DNA from: Methanomassiliicoccales archaeon
GTDB taxonomy: Archaea; Thermoplasmatota; Thermoplasmata; Methanomassiliicoccales; UBA472
DNA: 48,777 bases
NCBI GenBank assembly: GCA_028682895.1
Contig: JAJRAK010000057.1
Coordinates: 1-48,777, forward strand
Reading direction: 5' to 3'
The notes below the pieces were generated by a model. That model saw nothing but the letters and a program-made list of their open reading frames with translations. It searched no databases and was not told the origin of the DNA. Shown in pieces: positions 7,661 to 15,271 of the stretch. Every line of letters starts with the position of its first letter. Positions within the stretch are counted from its first letter, which is position 1. Position numbers and translations under genes: made by a program.

Positions 7661-8779
7661 TTGAATAATTCCGATACCGTTCCTTCTACCGAGGCTGCTT
7701 CTAATGACGATAGAAGGAAGCGCCTCAAGAACGCCGATAGGCCGGGGGTCGAGGGGTTGAAGTTAGGACGATACCCCTTTGCCGCCGCAACGAACTTCTA
7801 CTTGCAGAGTAGGAAGGGAACGATAGCGGATTCGACGTACACGGAAGACGAAAGGAAGCTTAGGTACCTAGGGAGGGTTCTTGAGAAATTGAAACAAGAC
7901 GGATTGATCGAAAGCACCGACCCCCGAACGATAGGGAGGAAGGAGATCCAAGAGTTCCTCATTTGGATGAAGAGGGAGAGCTTGGACCCTAACACTCAGG
8001 CCAAGTACCTTCAACACCTTGCAGGGCTGCTTCGGTTCTGCAAGAACCACATACTGGAGGATATGAAGGTCGATGGGGTCAAGTTCCCGGCCAATCCGAG
8101 AAAACCAATAAGGACCATCGAGGTTGAGGATCTTCAGACCATCTTCCATACCGTTGAGAGAATGGAAGATTGGAAAGGAAGTATGGCCAGAGGGATGGTC
8201 GCTCTTTATTTTGCGACCGGAGTAAGGCCCAAGGAACTAAGGCTGGCCCATATCGAGGATCTTAACCTGAGGAAGATGACCCTCTTCATCCGCCATCCAA
8301 AGGGCGAGGGTTCCTGGGCAGCTTCAACGACCGTCGATCTCATCCGGCCAGACATGACCCCTTTGATACAGCAATATCTGGAAGAAAGGAACGCTCATGT
8401 CAAAAGTAAGATGGTCCCGAAGGCTCTGGCTTTGTTCCCTAACCTGACCCAGGGACCGAACGGTTTCTATTCTGCAAACCATTTCGGGAAGATCAAGCGA
8501 GATATCGAAGGCCAATGCGACGTGAGCTTCAAGCTCAAGGACTTCAGGCCGACGTTGACCACGCTAACGGTCAATGGCGATCTCAGCAGGCTTCCAGCAA
8601 TGTCGGCGCAATTGAGGCATAGCAGCTATAGCACCACTCAAAAGTACTACTTCAAGATGGAGCAAGGTGCTGCCGGAAAACAGCTCAAGGACGCTTGGAA
8701 GGACTCACCTATCCTGGCTCCCAATAATACAAAAAACCCCGTTATTGACAAAAAAATTGACTTTACTGGCTATGTTTAG
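7661..8779 (+). CDS. Tyrosine recombinase / integrase
   Basis: A 372-residue site-specific recombinase. The N-terminal part (residues about 40-145) is a SAM-like core-binding domain; the catalytic domain follows. Visible active-site residues are R189 in GVRPKELR, K214 in HPKGEG, the K293-x-x-R296 box (KDFR, with Lys in place of the usual His, as in SSV-type archaeal integrases), H320 in LRHSS and the nucleophile Y329 in TTQKYYF. The TTG start at 7661 follows GAGGGAGG by about eight bases. It ends 3 bases before the 3' end of tRNA-Ala, so it presumably inserted the element there. The gene is intact, unlike SSV-type integrases, which are split by integration. Confidence 0.9.
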   Translation: MNNSDTVPSTEAASNDDRRKRLKNADRPGVEGLKLGRYPFAAATNFYLQSRKGTIADSTYTEDERKLRYLGRVLEKLKQDGLIESTDPRTIGRKEIQEFLIWMKRESLDPNTQAKYLQHLAGLLRFCKNHILEDMKVDGVKFPANPRKPIRTIEVEDLQTIFHTVERMEDWKGSMARGMVALYFATGVRPKELRLAHIEDLNLRKMTLFIRHPKGEGSWAASTTVDLIRPDMTPLIQQYLEERNAHVKSKMVPKALALFPNLTQGPNGFYSANHFGKIKRDIEGQCDVSFKLKDFRPTLTTLTVNGDLSRLPAMSAQLRHSSYSTTQKYYFKMEQGAAGKQLKDAWKDSPILAPNNTKNPVIDKKIDFTGYV

Positions 8780-8782
8780 AAG

Positions 8783-8855
8783 TGGACAGGGGGGGATTTG
8801 AACCCCCGGCCTCTACCATGCCAAGGTAGCGATCTTCCAGCTGATCTACCTGCCC
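8783..8855 (-). tRNA. tRNA-Ala (GGC)
   Basis: The minus strand folds as a 73-base tRNA: acceptor arm GGGCAGG with CCTGTCC (including the G3-U70 pair that identifies alanine tRNAs), D stem GATC/GATC, anticodon stem CTACC/GGTAG with loop TTGGCAT giving anticodon GGC, and T arm GGGGG-TTCAAAT-CCCCC. The discriminator is A and CCA is not encoded. It is the apparent integration target of the element on its 3' side. Confidence 0.95.
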
Positions 8856-8954
8856 GTGAAGAGTGGCAAACCCATTTTCATTACTTAAACCTTCCCCATG
8901 AGGATGATTCTGGCCATTAGCATCATGATCTGGACCGCGGTCATCTGGTCATCA

Positions 8955-9344
8955 TCACTTGCCAAAGAATGCCTTGACCTTCGGTGAGTTCATGTAGAGC
9001 ACGATTATGATCGGCAACAGCAGCCCGATGAAAGTGGACAGTAGATCGCCTAGCCCTCCGCCTCCGATCATCCATGATGCGATGTCCAGGATTATCCCCA
9101 ATATGAGGACCACCATGGTCAGCGTCCATATCCAGGCCCATCCCTTGAGGAACCCTACTGCCAATAGCATATAGATGATGCCGAACAGCAGCATGATGGA
9201 CTGTATGACCGTCTCGTAACCTTCGATCTCATTCAGCGTGCCGACCATGTTCACGGCCAGCAATATGATCAGGCCCAGGAGCAACAGCAGTACGCCGATG
9301 ATCGTCACTCCCAATGGACGTGGCTTAGCAGATGTACCGCCCAT
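8955..9344 (-). CDS. Small multi-spanning membrane protein of unknown function
   Basis: A 129-residue protein starting MGGTSAKPRPLGVTII. It has about four hydrophobic segments (residues about 11-32, 48-66, 70-92 and 102-118), separated by short loops including a GGGGLGD turn, and a basic C-terminal tail (SPKVKAFFGK). An open frame continues upstream into purF, but that extension has the residue bias of an antisense shadow, so ATG at 9342-9344 is used. Family unknown; similar small archaeal membrane proteins carry DUF labels without function. Confidence 0.6.
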   Translation of the reverse strand: MGGTSAKPRPLGVTIIGVLLLLLGLIILLAVNMVGTLNEIEGYETVIQSIMLLFGIIYMLLAVGFLKGWAWIWTLTMVVLILGIILDIASWMIGGGGLGDLLSTFIGLLLPIIIVLYMNSPKVKAFFGK

Positions 9345-9400
9345 GCGGAGGTGATGTGCGAAGCGGATAAAAAATTGTTCTTTCGAGAGCGTGAGACCCG

Positions 9401-10825
9401 TCAGACCTCGAGGGTCCTCTGGAAGCGCATCTTCTCGCCAGGTATCCGGGTCGGGTACTCTCCGTTGACGCATGCCAAGCACAACTCTGACTCGGGCATG
9501 TTCAACGCCTTCACCAGGCCAGCCTGGCTGAGATAGCCGACTGAGTCCGCGGTGATGAGCTCGGCGATCTGCGCCGGCGTGCGGTTCATGGCGGCGAACT
9601 GCTCCCTGGTCTTCATGTCGATGCCGTAGAAGCAGGGGGCGATGACCGGCGGGCAACCTATGCGCACGTGGACCTCCTTGGCCCCGGCGCGCCTGGTCAT
9701 CTGAACGATCTTCCTCATGGTGGTGCCGCGGACGATGGAGTCGTCGACGATGACCACCCTCTTGCCCTGTATGGTGGAACGTATCGGACTCAACTTCAGA
9801 AGAACGCCCTCGTCCCTCTGGGACTGGTCTGGCAAGATGAACGTCCGCTCGATGTAGCGGTTCTTCATGAAGCCCTCGGCGTATGGTATGCCGGACGCCT
9901 CAGCGTAACCGAGGGCGTGAGCCCGCCCGGAGTCAGGCACGGGAACGACGACGTCCGCAACGGCAGGCTGCTCCTTGGCCAGGATATGCCCTATCTCCGT
10001 CCTGACCTGGTAGACCTCCCGCCCGTCCATGACCGAGTCCGGCCTAGCGAAGTACACCCATTCGAACATGCAATGGGCGAAATGGGGCGCTGCCGGAGTG
10101 CGTGTCGACATTACCGTGTTGGTGTTTATCTCCACGATCTCACCGGGGAGCACGTCCCGGAGGAACTCTCCGTGCATGACATCGAACACAGCGCTCTCGG
10201 AGGATAGCGCATATCCCCCGGGCAACTTCCCTATGCATAACGGGCGGAACCCGAGCGGGTCACGGAAGCCGAATACGCGGCCACCGAGCATTAACGTGAT
10301 GGAGTACGAACCCTCCAGGACCTTCATGACGGTCCGTATGGCCTTGATGGGGTCAGGGCTGATGGAGAGCTCGGTCGCCAGCATGCGCACGATTATCTCC
10401 GAGTCCGTGGACGAAAGGAAGGCCCAGCCCTCCGATTGCAACCGGGCACGGATGGCAGAGGCGTTCACGATGTCGCCGTTGTGCGCCAGCGCCAGCTCGC
10501 CTTCCTTGGTGGTGACCACTATGGGCTGGCAGTTCTCGGCGCAAGAAGATCCGGTCGTAGAATATCGCACGTGACCGATGCCGCAGTTGCCGACCAGGGC
10601 ATTGTACTGCCGCCCGGCCAGCACTTCGTGGACAAGACCCATCCCGCGATGATAAGAGATGGAGCGGCCATCGAAGACCGCTATGCCCGCAGCCTCTTGG
10701 CCGCGATGCTGGATGACCCGCAATGCCTTTTTCAGATGAGGTACGGCATCGCCCTCCAGGGCCATGCCGACCACGCCACAGAAATGCTTCGGCCGGTCAT
10801 CCTCCAAGGGACTAACCTCGACCAT
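9401..10825 (-). CDS. purF: Amidophosphoribosyltransferase
   Basis: Catalyses the first committed step of purine synthesis: PRPP plus glutamine gives phosphoribosylamine. The 474-residue protein has an N-terminal glutamine amidohydrolase domain with catalytic Cys16 in FCGVVG, followed by HRGQEAAGI. The short segment before the Cys would be a cleaved propeptide. The C-terminal phosphoribosyltransferase domain has the PRPP loop VVIVDDSIVRGTT. ATG 10825 is chosen rather than TTG 10843, because it overlaps the stop of rpl37e by one base (TAATG). The order lsm-rpl37e-purF is a conserved archaeal arrangement. Confidence 0.95.
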   Translation of the reverse strand: MVEVSPLEDDRPKHFCGVVGMALEGDAVPHLKKALRVIQHRGQEAAGIAVFDGRSISYHRGMGLVHEVLAGRQYNALVGNCGIGHVRYSTTGSSCAENCQPIVVTTKEGELALAHNGDIVNASAIRARLQSEGWAFLSSTDSEIIVRMLATELSISPDPIKAIRTVMKVLEGSYSITLMLGGRVFGFRDPLGFRPLCIGKLPGGYALSSESAVFDVMHGEFLRDVLPGEIVEINTNTVMSTRTPAAPHFAHCMFEWVYFARPDSVMDGREVYQVRTEIGHILAKEQPAVADVVVPVPDSGRAHALGYAEASGIPYAEGFMKNRYIERTFILPDQSQRDEGVLLKLSPIRSTIQGKRVVIVDDSIVRGTTMRKIVQMTRRAGAKEVHVRIGCPPVIAPCFYGIDMKTREQFAAMNRTPAQIAELITADSVGYLSQAGLVKALNMPESELCLACVNGEYPTRIPGEKMRFQRTLEV

Positions 10826-10992
10826 TAATGAGACTTGGCCCAATTATATGTTCTCATGGTGGTGGTCTTGCCGTAACCGCAAGAGGCGCAGTATGAGGCG
10901 CGTATGTTGTAGGCCCTCTTTCCGCACCTGCGGCAGGGGACGTGAGTCTTGCGGTCTCCCATCTTTCCATGTGCAGCCGTTCCTTTCGTCAT
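10825..10992 (-). CDS. rpl37e: Ribosomal protein eL37
   Basis: A 55-residue zinc-binding protein of the large ribosomal subunit. It begins MTKGTAAHGKMGDRKTH and has two zinc knuckles, CRRC and CASC, followed by YGKTTTMRTYNWAKSH, all typical of eL37. It is shorter than most gene-finder limits. It lies 10 bases after the Sm-like gene and its stop overlaps the purF start by one base, so the three are co-transcribed. Confidence 0.93.
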   Translation of the reverse strand: MTKGTAAHGKMGDRKTHVPCRRCGKRAYNIRASYCASCGYGKTTTMRTYNWAKSH

Positions 10993-11002
10993 AAGAGTAA
11001 CC

Positions 11003-11218
11003 TCAGGGTGAGATGTAAATTACGTTGTCTCCGCGGACAATGGCGACTGGGAGCTTTCGTACTACCTCGCTGTTGATAAGCTCTTCAGCGTTCTTGAGCA
11101 CCAGGTTCATGTGAGGATCGTATCCGTCCAGGACACCTCGGTACTCGCGGTTGCCCTTCAACGTGACGATGACCTGATTGTTTATCGCCTGGTTGAGGAC
11201 ATTTAAAGGTTTCTGCAT
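11003..11218 (-). CDS. Sm-like archaeal RNA-binding protein (Lsm/SmAP)
   Basis: A 71-residue protein with both Sm motifs. Sm1 covers about residues 17-47 ([24 protein letters not shown], given here by its G-x-R-x-x-R-G and D-x-H-M-N-L core), and Sm2 is VRGDNVIYI near the C-terminus. Archaeal Sm proteins form heptameric rings that bind U-rich RNA. First gene of the lsm-rpl37e-purF run. The pairing with eL37 is conserved among archaea. Confidence 0.95.
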   Translation of the reverse strand: MQKPLNVLNQAINNQVIVTLKGNREYRGVLDGYDPHMNLVLKNAEELINSEVVRKLPVAIVRGDNVIYISP

Positions 11219-11298
11219 AGCTCACATCACCTTACGGTGCGAATGAGCGTTCACTATATGAAGTTTTTGCGCTCGCATCGTTCGTACGCAACGTCCAG

Positions 11299-12429
11299 TC
11301 ATATGAACGCCCCCAATGTCGGCGCGTCCAATCTGTCCATGTCGTAGAAGATTATCCCCTCCCTCATCCAGTCGCCGTCCTTGCCGCCGGGGAAGAACGC
11401 CTCGATCAGGGCGGAACGCCATAGCAGGTCCAGGACCGTCGTGGACAGTACCCCGCCGTACACGTTGGGCCATGGGTCCTCGTAATCGTACTCGTCCATC
11501 AGGTAGAAGGCGTAGCCCATGAAGCTGTCCCGTCCGTTCAACACCTTAATGTAATCGCGCAGCACCTGGCGGTCCCGTCCCTCAGGCTGGCGCAGCTTGA
11601 TCTCCCGGATAGGGAGCTCACCGACCTTGCGCACGTCCCCTTCCACGTCCATGATATGCCGCTCCACCTTCTGCCCCATTATGCGGAACAGGTTCCAGCT
11701 GCCATCCGGAGCGCAGTATACCGGCGCCTGGAACAGTTCGTCCGCGGCAAGCGAGTCCGTGACCATCTCCAATGCCGATTGCGTCAGTTCGCGCATGGTG
11801 TTCCCGTCCAAAATCGGCTTCGCTTTCAGGTCGGGTATGGAGAGCTCGTCGTCCTCCACGCTCCCTTCCAATAACGATGCTATCAGCCTCAGGTCGGTCA
11901 TCTCGTCCAGACGCGCGTTGATCTGGGAACGTGCCTTCGACACGTCCACCTCTATGCCGGCCTCGTAGCAGTTGTTGTTGAACTCGCGGTATACCAGTAC
12001 CGCCTCCTTCAGTGTCCGGCGGATGGCGGCGTCGTTCTGCTGGACCAGGCGCATGCCTTCGCCCATGGCCTCCTCGCCCTTATCGAGCCAGACGCCGCGG
12101 CAGCTGAGGTCCAGCTCCACCTGCGCCCTGGTGCCGATGTGGATATGGAACGGGAACTGCCTGCAGAAGTGCGGGCGGGCCTCATAGACCTGGCATCTGC
12201 CGTTGTTCAGGAAGGAGCATGAGCCCTGCCCCTTTTTCAGGGTGAGGGCGTAATGCCGGTGCGGCTCCTTCTTGAGCACCAGACGCTCAGGGTAGTTCTT
12301 TTTGAAGTACTCCACCTCGTCCCCCAAGCATTCCGGCTGGCACAGGCAGCACAGCTTGCATGGGTCCTGACAGATGAAGCGGCGTCCTTCTAGCTCGCTC
12401 ATGTCCAATGGCAATGGCGTCTCGTTCAT
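11299..12429 (-). CDS. YkgJ-type CxxCxxCC cysteine-cluster protein
   Basis: A 376-residue protein. The N-terminal 110 residues carry the YkgJ/UPF0153 zinc- or iron-chelating cluster: cysteines in FICQDPCKLCCLCQPEC, then GSCSFL, GRCQVYEARP and FCRQFPF. The remaining 260 residues have no recognised motif and make the protein about three times longer than minimal YkgJ proteins. The start ATG overlaps the stop of pyrC (ATGA, 12426-12429), indicating translational coupling. Biochemical function of the family is not well defined; a link to pyrimidine synthesis would be only positional. Confidence 0.75.
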   Translation of the reverse strand: MNETPLPLDMSELEGRRFICQDPCKLCCLCQPECLGDEVEYFKKNYPERLVLKKEPHRHYALTLKKGQGSCSFLNNGRCQVYEARPHFCRQFPFHIHIGTRAQVELDLSCRGVWLDKGEEAMGEGMRLVQQNDAAIRRTLKEAVLVYREFNNNCYEAGIEVDVSKARSQINARLDEMTDLRLIASLLEGSVEDDELSIPDLKAKPILDGNTMRELTQSALEMVTDSLAADELFQAPVYCAPDGSWNLFRIMGQKVERHIMDVEGDVRKVGELPIREIKLRQPEGRDRQVLRDYIKVLNGRDSFMGYAFYLMDEYDYEDPWPNVYGGVLSTTVLDLLWRSALIEAFFPGGKDGDWMREGIIFYDMDRLDAPTLGAFI

Positions 12430-13673
12430 CGTGGCACCTCCCTTCCCCGACGGTCCCCGACGATGGAGCCGTCGTCAATTACTACTTTCCCCCGGACGAA
12501 GACCGTCTGGGGGAACAGCGCCTCCCTGTCTTCGAATGGCGTCCAACCGCACTTGCTGTGCAGGTCACGGCCCTTGATCTGGCGCACTTCGCGCGGATCA
12601 ATGACCACCATGTCGGCGTCCCTGCCCTCGGCGATCTCGCCCTTGTTCAGGCCGAACGTCGCTGCGGGCGTATGGCACGCGGCCTTGATGAGCACCTCCA
12701 GGGGCAGCACGCCCTTCTTGACCAACAACAGGAACATGCTGAACCCCGTCTCCACCCCAGGCATCCCGGAGGGCGCCTCTCCGAAGCCCCGTTCCTTCTC
12801 GTCCGGTGCATGCGGAGCGTGGTCCGTGGCCAGCATCGGGACCTCCCCGCGACAGAAGGCGGCCAGTATCTCCTCGCGGTCGGCCTTGCGTCTCAGCGGC
12901 GGGTTCACCTTCCCCCAGGCGCCCAGGTCCATGCTGGAGTCCAGCAACATATGGTGCGGCGTCGCCTCGAAGGTGAGCTTGCTGCCTTTTAACGATACCA
13001 GGGACTCACGGCAGCTGACGTGGCATATGTTGATCCTCATCCTGTCCTGATAGCGTAGCAAACGCTCTATCGCCATAAGCTCCGCCTGGCGCGGACGGCA
13101 CTCCTCGTGGTCGCGCAGCGAGCCTTCGTCCATCCGCCTCAGCATGGCGTCCTCCTCAGCGTGGACGCTTAGCACCTTGCCTGTAGCGGATATCTCATTT
13201 GATATCCTGGCCAGGTCATTCTCCTCCTTTATGAGGGTGCTCTGCGTCGATGAACCTAGGAAGACCTTGTAAGCATGACAATCCTGGAGGGACGATATCT
13301 TGGTGCCCGGTGCTATACCGCCGAACAGACCGTAGTCGACCCAGGAGCGTCCCCTGAGCCTATCGCTCTTCTCTTTCAAGGAATCGGCGTCGATGGTCGG
13401 AGGGACGTTGTTGGGCATGTCCAGTACGCAGGTGACGCCTCCGAACAGGGCGGACAGCGAACCGGTCTGGAAGTCCTCCTTGTTCGTCTGGCCAGGTTCA
13501 CGGAAATGAACATGCGGGTCCACTGCGCCCGGTAGCACCAGGCGGTCGCCGAAATCATAGTGCTCATCGCCCTTGAGCACCTTTTTGACACTGACGATAC
13601 GACCGTCCTCGATCCCGATGCAGGCCTTCTGCAGCTTTCCCTGATAGAAGAGCTTGCCCTCCACTACGTCCAT
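12426..13673 (-). CDS. pyrC: Dihydroorotase
   Basis: Cyclises carbamoyl aspartate to dihydroorotate in pyrimidine synthesis. The 415-residue protein starts MDVVEGKLFYQGK and has the amidohydrolase signatures: metal-binding DPHVHFREPG, the Asn segment MPNN, HAEE, NICHVSC, and the catalytic Asp in ATDHAPH. The segment KVFLGSSTQ holds the position of the carbamylated Lys. The upstream in-frame extension to 13769 lies inside the AMMECR1 gene and lacks homology, so ATG 13673 is used. Confidence 0.93.
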   Translation of the reverse strand: MDVVEGKLFYQGKLQKACIGIEDGRIVSVKKVLKGDEHYDFGDRLVLPGAVDPHVHFREPGQTNKEDFQTGSLSALFGGVTCVLDMPNNVPPTIDADSLKEKSDRLRGRSWVDYGLFGGIAPGTKISSLQDCHAYKVFLGSSTQSTLIKEENDLARISNEISATGKVLSVHAEEDAMLRRMDEGSLRDHEECRPRQAELMAIERLLRYQDRMRINICHVSCRESLVSLKGSKLTFEATPHHMLLDSSMDLGAWGKVNPPLRRKADREEILAAFCRGEVPMLATDHAPHAPDEKERGFGEAPSGMPGVETGFSMFLLLVKKGVLPLEVLIKAACHTPAATFGLNKGEIAEGRDADMVVIDPREVRQIKGRDLHSKCGWTPFEDREALFPQTVFVRGKVVIDDGSIVGDRRGREVPR

Positions 13674-13677
13674 ACGC

Positions 13678-14277
13678 TCACTGGGAGCGACCCCGGAGTA
13701 TTTGACCGTATGGCGACTCCTCGTGGAATATCTCGGCCCGGAACGAAAAGATCTTGGTGCGCTTGTCAAGCCACATGTCCGATGTCATGCCAGCCTTGAT
13801 GCAGGTCTGCCCCAGGAAGGTATTGGCGTCCCAGTTCCATTCCAGTGGCACCTGAGGGAGCAGCAGTCCGCGGTAGAGACCTCTTTCGACGATCAGACCG
13901 TCCCGGCCCACCACGATCTCGTTCACCAGAGAGCGCCTGTCATCCACCTTCAGCTCCTCCGGTTGCATCAGCACGCTCACCTCGACGGTCACCTGGTCCA
14001 GCTCCTCCGATCGCAGCGAGGGGAAGCGGGGATCATGGCATGCGGCCTGGGCGGCGCGCAGGACCGTCTCGGCCAGGGGGAAGATGGGTTCAATGTATCC
14101 GATGCACCCCCGAAGTTCTTCCCCGGGGAACGTCTTAAGTGTGACAAAGGCTCCGCTCTTCTGCCGAAAGCTGTCCGGAACATCGAACGTATCGATGTCC
14201 AGGTCCCTCGTCTCGGCGTCCACGCCCCGGCGGGCCAATTTGACGACGAGCGCCCCCTCTTGGTCCTTCATGCCCAT
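13678..14277 (-). CDS. AMMECR1 domain protein
   Basis: A protein of about 199 residues. The hallmark LRGCIGYIEP and the following segment with AAQAACHDPRF, FPSL, and VEVSVLMQPEE are diagnostic of the AMMECR1 family, whose archaeal members are widespread but of unsettled function. ATG 14277 is used; a TTG at 14301 is also in frame. It ends 4 bases before the pyrC start, so AMMECR1-pyrC-YkgJ form one likely operon. Confidence 0.88.
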   Translation of the reverse strand: MGMKDQEGALVVKLARRGVDAETRDLDIDTFDVPDSFRQKSGAFVTLKTFPGEELRGCIGYIEPIFPLAETVLRAAQAACHDPRFPSLRSEELDQVTVEVSVLMQPEELKVDDRRSLVNEIVVGRDGLIVERGLYRGLLLPQVPLEWNWDANTFLGQTCIKAGMTSDMWLDKRTKIFSFRAEIFHEESPYGQILRGRSQ

Positions 14278-14360
14278 TAGGGATATCAAGAATCTATCCA
14301 ATTATTAATCCTATGTACCAATCGTCCATCTTGCCATCCATCTGTCGATGCCCGGTCTGG

Positions 14361-14371
14361 AAAGATATTTA
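14361..14371 (+). promoter_or_regulatory. TATA-like box of the CBS gene
   Basis: AAAGATATTTA lies about 30 bases before ATG 14396, so transcription would start within a few bases of the start codon and the mRNA would be nearly leaderless. Confidence 0.45.
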
Positions 14372-14395
14372 GCGCCCCAGGGACAAGTACATACC

Positions 14396-14953
14396 ATGAA
14401 GCCCAAGGAGGTAAGGGAGATACTGGTTCGAGAGGTCATGTCCACACATCCTCGCACAGGGAGACCGACGATGACCGTGAAAGAAGCAGCCGACCTGATG
14501 CTCCGAGAAGGCGTGGGAAGCCTAGTGGTCATAGAGGAGGAGGGACCGGTCGGCATACTTACGGAAAGGGACCTGCTCTACAAGGTATTGGCCACTGGCA
14601 GAAGCCCGGCGAGGACGAAGATCAAGGAGGTGATGTCCACCCCGGTCATAACCATCTCATCGAGCTCCAACGTGTCCATAGCCGCCGAGAGGATGTCCGA
14701 CCTGCACCTGAGAAGGCTCCCGGTGGTCGACGACGGAAAGCTGGTGGGAATGCTCACGGAGAAGGACATACTGCGCCTGTCGCCGTCATTGATAGAGCTG
14801 ACCAGGGAATGGGCCAAGGTGGCCGAGGGCGGCATCGCCAAGCCCGAAGGAAGGACCACAGTGCCAGGGTATTGCGAGAACTGCGAATCGTACTCCATCG
14901 ACCTGCGGCTTGTCAACGGAATGCTCTGTTGCCCGGACTGCCGAGAGGACTGA
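14396..14953 (+). CDS. CBS-pair protein with C-terminal zinc ribbon
   Basis: A 185-residue protein starting MKPKEVREILVREVMS. Two CBS domains are present: the first from about residue 11 (VMSTHPRTGRPTMTVKEAA to GILTERDLLYKV), the second from about 79 (VMSTPVITISS to GMLTEKDILRLS). CBS pairs bind adenosine nucleotides and sense energy state. The C-terminus carries CENCES and CCPDC, a zinc-ribbon, as in a known archaeal CBS subgroup. ATG 14396 is preferred over GTG/ATG codons upstream (14348) because the TATA-like box would otherwise lie inside the gene. Target unknown. Confidence 0.88.
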   Translation: MKPKEVREILVREVMSTHPRTGRPTMTVKEAADLMLREGVGSLVVIEEEGPVGILTERDLLYKVLATGRSPARTKIKEVMSTPVITISSSSNVSIAAERMSDLHLRRLPVVDDGKLVGMLTEKDILRLSPSLIELTREWAKVAEGGIAKPEGRTTVPGYCENCESYSIDLRLVNGMLCCPDCRED

Positions 14954-14956
14954 ACG

Positions 14957-15262
14957 TCACTCCAGGTCTATCTTCCTCAGATGGGGGGCGGGAGCCTCGG
15001 GCTTCGCCTCCATGCTCTTGAGCTGAGAATCGATGACGGAACGGAACATCAGCAACGTTTCCTTCTTGATGTTGTTGTAGTGCTCCCTGACCTCCGGAGG
15101 CACGCTGTTCCGGGGCATGAGAGTGTCCATGGCGGCCAGGAACTCGGTCCCGGACTTCATCAGGTGCACAACGGTGTCTTGTGACAAGGGCCCGGTGCCC
15201 ATCGACGGTCCCTTTGGTGCGGACTCCTTCTCACCTTCGGGCTTCTCGGTCTTGCTCGTCAT
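14957..15262 (-). CDS. Small protein of unknown function linked to the ArsA/Get3 gene
   Basis: A 101-residue protein. The first 25 residues are Lys/Glu/Pro-rich and likely disordered; residues 27-85 are helical (TVVHLMKSGTEFLAAMDTLM, then REHYNNIKKETLLMFRSVID). The helices are amphipathic, so this may be a small coiled-coil partner. It starts 9 bases after the stop of the ArsA-family ATPase and is surely co-transcribed with it. No family recognised. Confidence 0.6.
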   Translation of the reverse strand: MTSKTEKPEGEKESAPKGPSMGTGPLSQDTVVHLMKSGTEFLAAMDTLMPRNSVPPEVREHYNNIKKETLLMFRSVIDSQLKSMEAKPEAPAPHLRKIDLE

Positions 15263-15271
15263 TTTTATCCC

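Larger units (their letters stand above)
1..8782. mobile_element. Right part of an integrated genetic element abutting tRNA-Ala (left end outside window)
   Basis: The stretch holds only accessory-type genes: small DNA-binding proteins, unknown proteins in overlapping runs, a helicase-like ATPase in two frames, and a tyrosine recombinase whose stop lies 3 bases from the 3' end of a tRNA-Ala gene. Archaeal integrative plasmids and viruses commonly insert into tRNA 3' ends. To the right of the tRNA the gene content becomes housekeeping at once. I searched by eye for a second copy of the tRNA 3' end (the T-arm and acceptor sequence) within 1-8700 and found none, so the left attachment site should lie before position 1. 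No capsid, portal or conjugation gene is visible, so plasmid or virus cannot be decided. Confidence 0.6.

Noticed and set aside
1-8700. Left attachment site of the integrated element
   Set aside because: I looked for a second copy of the tRNA-Ala T-arm and acceptor sequence on both strands by eye and did not find one; it must be outside the window.
8955-9656. Longer start for the 129-residue membrane protein, extending into purF
   Set aside because: The extra 104 residues are Arg/His-rich, read through purF in another frame and carry no homology; ATG 9344 is better.
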